A stretch of 6,558 nt of DNA from NCBI GenBank assembly GCA_900770345.1, contig CAAGKF010000281.1, forward strand, positions 1 through 6,558, written 5' to 3'. This document shows positions 1 through 5,246 of the stretch, one piece after another. The position numbers and the translations under genes are program-made. Under the pieces are notes generated by a model, which was given only the letters and a program-made list of their open reading frames with translations, had not been told where the DNA came from and made no database searches. This stretch comes from Lachnospiraceae bacterium. GTDB taxonomy: Bacteria > Bacillota > Clostridia > Lachnospirales > Lachnospiraceae. Position 1 is the first letter of the stretch. Each line of letters begins with the position of its first letter.

Positions 1-100
1 CGAACAGGATGCGGAAGCTGTCCAGCCGCAGGTTCAGGTCTGCCGTGGTCCGGATTTCCCACTCCTGCCACTTCTTCACAGAGTCGTCGTATCGGCTCAC
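1..100 (-). CDS. Fic-family protein, N-terminal fragment (runs off left edge)
   Basis: Reading the minus strand from a GTG at 100-98 gives 33 codons open to the window edge, beginning VSRYDDSVKKWQEWEIR and ending LDSFRILF. The start is chosen because GGAGGT (complement of 107-112) sits six bases before it and an extended -10 box lies just upstream; an ATG at 117-115 runs into a stop after six codons. From memory, the N-terminus resembles clostridial Fic/DOC proteins, where a 'DSFRILF' helix precedes a conserved segment and the Fic core. Fic enzymes transfer AMP or other phosphate-containing groups onto target proteins. The catalytic HPFx(D/E)GN(G/K)R loop lies outside the window, so activity cannot be judged. 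The reading frame and start are well supported; the family name is moderate. It is divergent from the excisionase-like gene. Confidence 0.6.
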   Translation of the reverse strand, partial: MSRYDDSVKKWQEWEIRTTADLNLRLDSFRILF

Positions 101-122
101 AGAAATACCTCCGTCATTGTGC

Positions 123-135
123 TGGACCAATTATA
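123..135 (-). promoter_or_regulatory. Extended -10 promoter for the Fic-like gene
   Basis: The minus strand reads TGGTATAAT, a perfect extended -10 (TATAAT is the complement of 130-135). No convincing TTGACA-like -35 lies 16-18 bp upstream, which is tolerated by extended -10 promoters. The predicted transcript start near 123 gives a leader of about 23 bases carrying the GGAGGT ribosome binding site before GTG at 100. Confidence 0.6.
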
Positions 136-323
136 CCATAAGATTCCGCGAAACAGGAAAAATCTTTTGGAAATTCAGAAAAGTTATTTTTTTGAGATAC
201 TACGTGAATTGACCGCAGCTCCTGTGGATACTCCCCTCCAGCAGATGGTGGGGAAGTAGATAAACAAAACGAAGGATAACAAATAAAAGCCCCTCCGCTG
301 CGGAGGAGGAGAAAGGATACAAA
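136..323. other. Intergenic region between the divergent Fic-like and excisionase-like genes
   Basis: About 190 bases with no gene. It contains an AT-rich tract (165-200); a hairpin at 232-254 (arms 232-240 and 246-254, one T-T mismatch, loop GCAGA); and a second short hairpin at 292-306 just before the xis ribosome binding site. TTGACC at 209-214 could be a -35 box, but nothing like a -10 lies 16-18 bp after it, so no plus-strand promoter is called. The 10-mer GATAACAAAT at 275-284 recurs in the tandem repeat at 1428-1449. Confidence 0.5.
292..306 (+). promoter_or_regulatory. Short GC-rich hairpin next to the xis ribosome binding site
   Basis: CCTCCG (292-297) pairs with CGGAGG (301-306) around the loop CTG. 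The purine-rich run that continues from the right arm leads into GAAAGGA (311-317), which has the best spacing (six bases) to ATG 324. The hairpin locks up an alternative GGAGG and could modulate translation of the excisionase-like gene. No test of this is visible in the sequence. Confidence 0.35.
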
Positions 324-530
324 ATGAAAAAAATAATATTCAAATCTTACGAGGAACTTCCTCTGATGCTCTCGGTCCCGGAGATGGCGGCAGCGCTGGG
401 CATCTCCCGTGCCGGAGCTTACGAACTGGCCCGCACTGAGGGCTTCCCAGCGTTGAAGATCGGCACCCGCATTGTGATCCCCAAGGACAAGCTCAAGGAA
501 TGGGTGGATAAGAATGTTGGGAGAAAGTGA
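324..530 (+). CDS. Excisionase-like helix-turn-helix DNA-binding protein
   Basis: A 68-aa protein. Residues 14-60 match the HTH_17/excisionase-type winged helix: LSVPEMAAALGISRAGAYEL is the helix-turn-helix, followed by a wing-like GFPALKIGTRIVIPKDKLKEWV. Proteins of this form act as recombination directionality factors (Xis), bending attachment-site DNA so that a tyrosine integrase excises the element; some instead act as small transcription regulators. GAAAGGA at 311-317 precedes the ATG at good spacing. It is transcribed in the same direction as the integrase, with two or three small genes in between, so Xis is the natural reading. It has no enzymatic motif. The fold call is strong; the role as excisionase is inferred from family and position. 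Confidence 0.88.
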   Translation: MKKIIFKSYEELPLMLSVPEMAAALGISRAGAYELARTEGFPALKIGTRIVIPKDKLKEWVDKNVGRK

Positions 531-576
531 TGGCTTTGTGTCTGCCGTTGAACGCTGAAACTCTCGCCCGGAGGTA

Positions 577-681
577 ATGCCTACATTTTATCACAGACCA
601 CTTCCTCAAAAATTATATAGCTTTTGTCCTCTGGTTGTGGTATTGCTGTGTGTTACAAAACGGAAAGGAGCACCAGCATGA
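577..681 (+). CDS. Candidate 34-aa hydrophobic small ORF overlapping the CAP gene
   Basis: An ORF of 34 codons from ATG 577 to TGA 679-681. Its stop overlaps the ATG of the CAP-domain gene as ATGA, a layout typical of translational coupling. The product starts MPTFYHRPLPQKLYSF, has a short hydrophobic run (PLVVVLLCV) and ends in the basic tail TKRKGAPA. A GGAGG lies at 570-574, but only two bases separate it from the ATG, which is too close for good initiation. The CAP gene has its own ribosome binding site, AAAGGAG at 664-670, inside this ORF. It may be a real membrane-active or leader peptide or a chance ORF; I do not recognise a family. Confidence 0.3.
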   Translation: MPTFYHRPLPQKLYSFCPLVVVLLCVTKRKGAPA

Positions 682-1370
682 AGTGTGATAAGAGAAACAT
701 CACGGCCATGGTGACGGGCATGGTTATCGGCGCGGCTCTGGTGAGCGAAGCTGCTGCTGGAATTGTAGCAGAACCGACTTGGCAGAAAATCTATGTGGAT
801 GGCCGGCAGGTCTCCATGACGGCCTATAACATTGCGGGGCAAAATTATGTGCGGCTCAGGGATATCGGCCAACAGGTAGGCTTCAATGTGTATTGGGAGG
901 ACGGTGTACAAATCGACACGGATGCGCCGTATACCGGATTCGCCCCGGTACAGGAAGTCAGCTCTCAGCCGACAGATATGGAGATCCGGGAGGAGATGAT
1001 CCGGTGTATCAACAAGGTACGGAAGAAGCACGGCGTTCCAGAACTGGCGGTGGATCAGTCTCTCATGGATGCGGCACAGGAATGCTCCGCCTACCTGTAC
1101 ACCAAGCATAATAACCGAACGGAATGTGAGACTGTGGCAGCATCCGGGTATCCCTACGGCTTCGGTTCCAACCTGACGGTGTTCACCGTTACAGACTCTG
1201 AAAGAATTCCGCAAAAGGCTGTGGCAAACTGGGAGAACTCCCCCAGCCACCTGGCGACGATGATCGACCCGAATTGTGATACTGTCGGTGTGGGCGTTAC
1301 CATCGATAACGGCAGGGCATTCTGCTACATGTTCGTGGGGAACCCGACTGCTTATAATCCCTACGCATAA
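678..1370 (+). CDS. Secreted CAP/SCP-domain protein with copper-amine-oxidase-like N-terminal domain
   Basis: A 230-aa protein. ATG 678 is chosen because AAAGGAG (664-670) precedes it; an in-frame TTG at 624 lacks such a site. Residues 1-30 are a signal peptide: MKCDKR, then a hydrophobic core, then an AAAG region. Residues 35-86 resemble the copper amine oxidase N-terminal-like stalk domain of Firmicute surface proteins (KIYVDGRQVSMTAYNI, NYVRLRDIG). Residues about 100-230 form a CAP/SCP domain (cysteine-rich secretory protein family), with INKVRKKHGVPEL at the start and NWENSPSHLATMIDPNCDTV, including the conserved His191, near the end. Bacterial CAP proteins are extracytoplasmic and mostly of unknown substrate. 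No sortase motif or extra membrane anchor is visible, so it is likely released or held by the uncleaved signal. It lies between xis- and int-like genes, so it looks like cargo. Confidence 0.88.
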   Translation: MKCDKRNITAMVTGMVIGAALVSEAAAGIVAEPTWQKIYVDGRQVSMTAYNIAGQNYVRLRDIGQQVGFNVYWEDGVQIDTDAPYTGFAPVQEVSSQPTDMEIREEMIRCINKVRKKHGVPELAVDQSLMDAAQECSAYLYTKHNNRTECETVAASGYPYGFGSNLTVFTVTDSERIPQKAVANWENSPSHLATMIDPNCDTVGVGVTIDNGRAFCYMFVGNPTAYNPYA

Positions 1371-1381
1371 GAGAACCTCAG

Positions 1382-1413
1382 ATGGGCCGCCTCCGAAATC
1401 GGATGCGGCCCAT
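1382..1413 (+). terminator. Strong hairpin after the CAP gene (possible terminator, no T-tract)
   Basis: ATGGGCCGC (1382-1390) pairs perfectly with GCGGCCCAT (1405-1413). One mismatch (1391/1404) is followed by an inner stem TCCG/CGGA around AAAT. The hairpin begins 11 bases after the CAP stop codon. No run of T follows on either strand, so it may be a transcript-stabilising or partially terminating structure rather than a canonical intrinsic terminator. Confidence 0.5.
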
Positions 1414-1427
1414 TGCAGTTCACTCTG

Positions 1428-1449
1428 AAATTGATAACAAATTGATAAC
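1428..1449 (+). repeat. Two tandem copies of the 11-mer AAATTGATAAC
   Basis: AAATTGATAAC occurs at 1428-1438 and again immediately at 1439-1449, identical in both copies. The period of 11 bp places the two copies on about the same DNA face. A 10-base part (GATAACAAAT) also occurs upstream of the excisionase-like gene at 275-284. Short directly repeated sites in int-proximal non-coding DNA are typical of integrase arm-type or Xis binding sites; this role is inferred. Confidence 0.6.
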
Positions 1450-1519
1450 TCTCCCCGGTTGGGATGGCTATTAAGGTCAGAGGATGGTATTGTGTGTCGC
1501 TGACAGGAGGTGGCACACG

Positions 1520-1837
1520 ATGCACGATTATATGAAAGCCTTGTACCACAGGTTCGAGACCCCATCCCGGAGGATGGAATACATGGACAGAAAAATCAAA
1601 AGGACACACAGCCAGCTTGCCCGTCTGCTGGATAAACCAGGGCGAAAACTGCTCCTGCGGATAGCAGACCTGGAAGATGAGCTGCGGGATGAAGCCTGCC
1701 TGAACAGCTTCATGTCCGGCTTCCGATTGGCACAGGGCATCCAGCAGGAGCTGCTGGCAGACCAGCCGCCATACAGCTTTGAAGCTGAAGATGAGCGGCA
1801 GGCTTGCGAAAGCTGGGAAAGGAGAGGTGAGGAATAA
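1520..1837 (+). CDS. Small helical protein, DUF6809-like
   Basis: A 105-aa protein starting at ATG 1520, preceded at nine bases by AGGAGG (1505-1510); an in-frame ATG at 1484 has no such site. The sequence is charged and largely helical. It opens MHDYMKALYHRFETPSRR; its central part (SQLARLLDKPGRKLLLRIAD) resembles the middle of DUF6809-type proteins, and NSFMSGFRLAQGIQQELL resembles their conserved C-terminal helix. DUF6809 proteins are small, uncharacterised and frequent on Firmicute mobile elements. There is no signal peptide, membrane helix or catalytic motif. Its stop overlaps the integrase start by one base (TAATG), so the two are almost certainly co-translated. The gene call is strong; the family name is from memory and moderate. 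A GTGTGT/GCACAC pairing (1492-1497/1513-1518) could partly hide the ribosome binding site. Confidence 0.8.
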   Translation: MHDYMKALYHRFETPSRRMEYMDRKIKRTHSQLARLLDKPGRKLLLRIADLEDELRDEACLNSFMSGFRLAQGIQQELLADQPPYSFEAEDERQACESWERRGEE

Positions 1838-2993
1838 TGGCAAAGAAACGCGCCAATGGCGAAGGCAGCATCCGCAAACGGAAGGATGGCAGGTGGGAGG
1901 GTTTCTACACGGCGGCCTATGACCCGGAAACCGGAAAGCAGAAACTCAAGAACGTACTGGGTAAGACCCAGGCGGAGGTCAAGGAGAAGCTGAAGAAGGC
2001 CATCGCGGACAGCCAGCGGCTGGATATGAATCGCAGCGGCACACACACGGTGAAAAGCTGGGTGAAGATGTGGTACGAGGTCTACGCCGAACCGCGGCTC
2101 CGTGAGAAAACCAAGGACTACTACCTGAACTACATCGACAACACATCATCCCCCAGCGGGGCGACATCAAGCTGGATAAACTGACCACGATTCAAATCCA
2201 GCAATTCTACAACAATCTCCAGAAGAATGGCCGGGTGCAGCGATACAAGCACATCGAACTGAAAAACAAGGGGCTGAGCGTCAGAGTGGTACATGGTATC
2301 CACACCCTGCTGAACAACTGCCTGGAACAGGCGGTGGCGGAGCGGTTGATCCTGGTGAACCCCGCAAGGGGCTGCAAGCTGCCGAAGATGGAAAAGCGGG
2401 AGATGAAAGTTCTGCCGGAAGATAAGATCAAGCCCTACCTGATGGAGGCGGAGAAGCGGGGCCTGCTGGCACCCTTCTACCTGGAGCTGACCACCGGACT
2501 GCGGCGTGGAGAACTCCTCGCTCTCCTCTGGACAGACCTGGATGTGGAGAACAGGACCCTCTCCATCACGAAGCAGGTAAACCGCATCAAAGGCGAGCTG
2601 GTGGTGAGCCTGCCGAAAACGCAGAACTCCGTCCGTGTCCTGCCGGTCTCACAGCAGGCGGTGGACCTGATGGTAGAGGAACACAAGAAGCATCCGGGAA
2701 ATCCGTATATGTTCCCGTCGCCCAAGACTGGCGGAATGTTCGACCCCGATTCCTTCCGGCATACCCATGAGAAGATCCTTAAAACCATCGGCGCGGAGCA
2801 CATTCGGTTCCACGACCTCAGACACACCTTCGCAACGTTGTCCCTGAAAAACGGCGTGGACGTGAAAACCCTGTCCAGCACCCTGGGACACTACTCGGCG
2901 GGATTCACCCTGAGTACTTATACCCACGCCACGCCGGAGATGATGCGGGAGGCGGCGGACACGATGGGGGATGTGATTGGGAAGGCGATATAA
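1837..2993 (+). pseudogene. Tyrosine site-specific integrase, frameshifted near 2143
   Basis: Two consecutive frames make one tyrosine recombinase of about 385 aa, the usual size for Tn916-like and phage-like integrases. Frame one (1837-2184) gives the AP2-like arm-binding domain (residues 1-60, GEGSIRKRKDGRWEGFYTA) and the start of the core-binding domain. After AAC at 2140-2142, homology continues one frame back. Restoring one C (AAC CAC ATC ATC CCC) gives NHIIPQRGDIKLDKLTTI, the standard integrase sequence, and the frame then runs uninterrupted to 2993. The catalytic domain is complete. In repaired numbering the residues are Arg223 (TTGLRRGE), Lys261 (LPKTQ), His326 and Arg329 (HDLRH), His352 (LGHYS) and nucleophile Tyr362 (STYTH). 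As written, translation ends at 115 aa, so the gene is inactive unless the lesion is a sequencing error. It overlaps the DUF6809-like gene by one base. Confidence 0.88.
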
Positions 2994-3105
2994 TTCGCAA
3001 CCACAAGGTTCGCTTGACCCCTTGTACAATATGGCGTCTAAAAAGGAACGGGCAGCTCTGCTTTCAACCGAAAGCAGAGCTGCTCTATAAACCGGAATTT
3101 CCCGC
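2994..3105. other. Gene-free junction downstream of the integrase; possible attachment-site region
   Basis: This short stretch separates the plus-strand integrase end from the minus-strand AT-rich pair. Besides the hairpin at 3052-3083 it holds a weak inverted repeat, ACAAGG (3003-3008) and CCTTGT (3020-3025). In integrative elements the attachment site usually lies beside int, so the element boundary may fall here. I see no tRNA 3' end and no second copy of any att-like sequence in the window to prove it. Confidence 0.3.
3052..3083. terminator. Perfect 14-bp hairpin between convergent genes, likely terminator
   Basis: GCAGCTCTGCTTTC (3052-3065) and its exact complement GAAAGCAGAGCTGC (3070-3083) enclose the loop AACC. 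It lies between the convergent integrase and membrane-protein genes. On the minus strand a TTTTT run (complement of 3040-3044) follows the stem after a gap of about seven bases; on the plus strand no T-run follows. It therefore best serves the minus-strand pair, perhaps weakly both. Confidence 0.65.
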
Positions 3106-3402
3106 TTAAATCATTAGCACGAAACGAAAAACTATTTGTTCTATCAAACCAACAATTGAAAAAAGGAGTCCAAACCATATGGATTTTTCATGTGACTTCT
3201 TGAGCAGTATGCTCGCAATCATGATTCCTGCAACAGAAGATATGATTGGAATAAATATAAGAAGAATACCCACATAAAAGTAATTCCATGCGTTATTACC
3301 CGAAGGAACGCCAAAAGCGCCACTGTGAATCAGTACCACAACGATTGGCAACATTACATTAATTATTCCATGAACCAAAGAACCTTTCGCACTTTTACTC
3401 AT
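3106..3402 (-). CDS. Small three-helix membrane protein, unknown function
   Basis: A 98-aa protein starting MSKSAKGSLVHGIINVM. The ATG at 3402-3400 is chosen because GGAGGTG (complement of 3408-3414) precedes it at ideal spacing; an upstream in-frame ATG at 3441 has no good site. Three hydrophobic segments are visible: residues about 10-31 (INVMLPIVVVLI), 40-65 (FYVGILLIFIPIISSVAG) and 73-97 (WFGLLFSIVGLIEQIVF). A short charged loop, KKSHEKS, joins the last two. It is clearly more AT-rich than the integrase region. It lies 48 bp downstream of the 507-aa gene on the same strand, so the two are probably one transcript. I do not recognise a family; the size and layout would suit an accessory membrane partner or an immunity-like protein, but nothing in the sequence proves this. 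Confidence 0.78.
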   Translation of the reverse strand: MSKSAKGSLVHGIINVMLPIVVVLIHSGAFGVPSGNNAWNYFYVGILLIFIPIISSVAGIMIASILLKKSHEKSIWFGLLFSIVGLIEQIVFRFVLMI

Positions 3403-3450
3403 ATTAACACCTCCGTAAATTTCGATTTCCTGTTTTGCCATGATTCACTC

Positions 3451-4974
3451 TCAAATTAGTATAAGGGTAAAATCATTATATCTTTTTTCGTGAAATGTAA
3501 TTCGCCACTCAATGTCATGCTGCACAGGTTCAAAATGCAGCGCAGAACACGAAGCACAGGGTTTACCTTGTGCTCCAATCACAACCGCTGTTGGTCCGTC
3601 TGCTCCACCGATAATTCCGATGCATGCGGCATCGCTGCTCGCAGAGGGCGCAAACGAATCATCGGAGGGCATGATTTCAAGTGGTTTGTCGCTATCATCA
3701 CAATCGCTGACTGAAATTTGCTCTGACGCTTCCGGTGAAAGCGTGTAACTCATGGCGGTAAAATGCGTCGGATAAAACCAGCGGTCAGAGCCAAAGCTGT
3801 TCTTCGGCAAAGTCTGTTGCTTCAATTCATGTACTGTGAGCGTGTATTCTGTCTGGCTCACAGGATGGACAAAACGGAAGGAATCTCCAGGAGCTTTCAC
3901 CGTGAAATGCGGGCCGGGGATGGAAACCGGTTGTTGTTCCATGGTGAGGGAAAGCGTCCTAATTTCCTGTCGGCGCTTGCTCACCCACGGAAAGGTATCT
4001 CTGCAAATGACCCATCCGTATGAGGTATCCAGGCCATAATGCTCCGCAGCCCATTTTGCTTCTAACTCAATGCCCATCCCATCCGGCAGGCAGGGATTGT
4101 ACGTTACGGCGCAGCCGTGAGAAGTTCTTAGATTATGCTCGTTCAGCTCCAGCCGTGGATTGAAATGAAGACACAGAGGATTGTCCAGCTCCAGTTCCAT
4201 CTGCTGCTCCCGTGTATGGTTTTCCCGCGAGTCGTTCTCCTGCGTAAGATTCCACTTTTTCATGAAAGCACGGATCTCATCTGCCTCAACCCGCATGCAA
4301 AAATCAACAACTAAACCCTTGCTGCATGAGTAGGCTGCGGGGATCAACCAATGATGTCCCGCCCACTCAAACTGCTTTCCAATGGGGATTTCCTTTCCGG
4401 CGTGATTCTTTCTCTGGTGTCCCCAGAAGTTGCCTTCAAAATAGACCTTCCATTCCGGGACAGTGGGTTCCGCTGCCGGATTCATATCCATGTCATAGTA
4501 ATCTTCCGTGTACTTGATTTTGCTGTAATCAAAGGACGATTGCAGTGACTTGATATATTCCCACGGCTGCTCCATAGCTGTCAGTTTCATCTTTTCAGCA
4601 ATCTCAGCCAGAGTTTTCTCCTGTTCTTCTGTTGCGGGATTCTCCTTCAAAAAAGACTCAAACTGAGCTTTATCCCACATCCATGCCTGTTCCAAAACGG
4701 TAGCATCTCCACACGCCAACAGCAAACGCAAAAAGTCCATAAAGTTTTTCGCCAGCGGATGCACATAATCGGGAGCGGTATTCATGGGGCTGACCGCAAA
4801 AACCCTTTCCCCGAAGCCACGAATGAAGCAGTAATGGATGCCGTCTACTCCAGCCCAGCCAATCATAGAAGCACCCTTGGGTGTACAAAAGTACGATGTT
4901 TCATCGTTCCTAGTTTCAATTCCAACCGATACAAGGCTAATGCCAAGCCGTAAAAACTTTTGATATGTTTTCAT
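3451..4974 (-). CDS. Uncharacterised 507-aa protein with a C-terminal GGADGPT motif
   Basis: The start is ATG at 4974-4972, preceded by AGGAG (complement of 4983-4987); an in-frame TTG eight codons upstream is less likely. The protein appears soluble: no signal peptide and no convincing membrane helix. Residues about 1-120 (KGASMIGWAGVDGIHYCFI, then VHPLAKNFMDFLRLLLACG) form a compact region loosely reminiscent of SMI1/KNR4 (SUKH) domains; this is only an impression. The middle (about 170-425) is rich in Trp, His and Tyr and includes GNFWGHQRKNHAGKEIPIG. An acidic, Ser-rich linker (about 420-450) leads to IGIIGGADGPTAVVIG at about 452-467. That motif is characteristic of OadB-type Na+-translocating decarboxylase beta subunits, but the rest of this protein is not a membrane pump. 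The following CASC gives two closely spaced cysteines. Function unknown; it is the first gene of the minus-strand pair, and an IS110 element lies directly upstream. Confidence 0.82.
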   Translation of the reverse strand: MKTYQKFLRLGISLVSVGIETRNDETSYFCTPKGASMIGWAGVDGIHYCFIRGFGERVFAVSPMNTAPDYVHPLAKNFMDFLRLLLACGDATVLEQAWMWDKAQFESFLKENPATEEQEKTLAEIAEKMKLTAMEQPWEYIKSLQSSFDYSKIKYTEDYYDMDMNPAAEPTVPEWKVYFEGNFWGHQRKNHAGKEIPIGKQFEWAGHHWLIPAAYSCSKGLVVDFCMRVEADEIRAFMKKWNLTQENDSRENHTREQQMELELDNPLCLHFNPRLELNEHNLRTSHGCAVTYNPCLPDGMGIELEAKWAAEHYGLDTSYGWVICRDTFPWVSKRRQEIRTLSLTMEQQPVSIPGPHFTVKAPGDSFRFVHPVSQTEYTLTVHELKQQTLPKNSFGSDRWFYPTHFTAMSYTLSPEASEQISVSDCDDSDKPLEIMPSDDSFAPSASSDAACIGIIGGADGPTAVVIGAQGKPCASCSALHFEPVQHDIEWRITFHEKRYNDFTLILI

Positions 4975-5017
4975 TGACTTTACTCCTGTAATCCACAAAT
5001 TCCGATTAGTAATATAT

Positions 5018-5225
5018 AAGCGAGGGTGTTACAGCCTTCGCTTTTTCCTTTATGATGAAGGTGATTGGCTGACGGAATTTCCGATTGGGACCCCACGCCC
5101 GCAGACAAATGTGTCAGCCAGCCTTCATCATTCTGCATTCGATTCAGCAAGTTGGGACAAATCACTGCTCCCGTTTCACGGACTAATCTGATTGAATTTT
5201 GAAGTGCTGGAACCAATCGTATCTC
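5018..5225 (+). ncRNA. Candidate IS110 bridge RNA (guide RNA) in the transposase leader
   Basis: IS110-group elements encode a bridge RNA of roughly 180-200 nt upstream of the transposase gene, with one loop that recognises target DNA and one that recognises the joined donor ends. Here a first hairpin (5018-5025 with 5035-5043, one bulge) is followed by two long stem-loops. Loop 1: stems 5052-5061/5122-5131 and 5066-5073/5113-5120, enclosing 39 bases. Loop 2: stems 5140-5144/5215-5219 and 5145-5149/5205-5209, with an apical hairpin CCGT-TTC-ACGG (5171-5181). GACAAAT in the 5' strand of loop 2 (5156-5162) equals the predicted end junction, and GAATTT in its 3' strand (5194-5199) is complementary to AAATTC of the same junction. 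The structure was folded by eye. The 5' and 3' ends are estimates; a start near 5027 is predicted from the circle-junction promoter. Confidence 0.6.
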
Positions 5226-5233
5226 AACTAATG

Positions 5234-5240
5234 AAGGAGG
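5234..5240 (+). promoter_or_regulatory. Ribosome binding site of the IS110 transposase
   Basis: AAGGAGG lies six bases before ATG 5247 and fixes that start. It lies just beyond the last predicted stem of the candidate bridge RNA (ending 5219), so folding of the RNA and initiation of transposase translation would be neighbours on the same transcript. Confidence 0.85.
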
Positions 5241-5246
5241 AGTTTC

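Noticed and set aside
9..212. 67-aa plus-strand ORF at the left edge
   Set aside because: It lies antisense to the better-supported Fic-like start and its promoter, has no ribosome binding site and has an arginine/serine-rich low-quality composition.
606..1565. 319-aa minus-strand ORF
   Set aside because: It is the antisense shadow of the CAP gene: no ribosome binding site, His/Cys/Arg-rich composition, no recognisable domain.
1528..2046. 172-aa and 160-aa minus-strand ORFs over the DUF6809-like and integrase genes
   Set aside because: They are antisense to two well-supported genes with good ribosome binding sites; the Ser/Leu/Arg-rich composition is typical of shadow frames.
2148..2157. 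Programmed -1 frameshift in the integrase at CCCCC
   Set aside because: The joined product would lose the conserved HII residues, no downstream stimulatory structure is obvious, and a single missing C explains the data more simply.
2994..3051. tRNA-like sequence after the integrase (GGTTCG motif)
   Set aside because: GGTTCGC resembles a T-arm, but no acceptor, D or anticodon arms can be drawn around it.
5028..5056. GTTACA-17 bp-TATGAT promoter-like pair
   Set aside because: The spacing is good, but transcription would start near 5063 and remove the left arm of the outer stem of loop 1. It is kept only as a possible alternative promoter for the transposase.
4980..5216. 78-aa minus-strand ORF across the IS110 left end
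   Set aside because: It covers the structured leader that is better explained as a bridge RNA; there is no ribosome binding site and no family resemblance.
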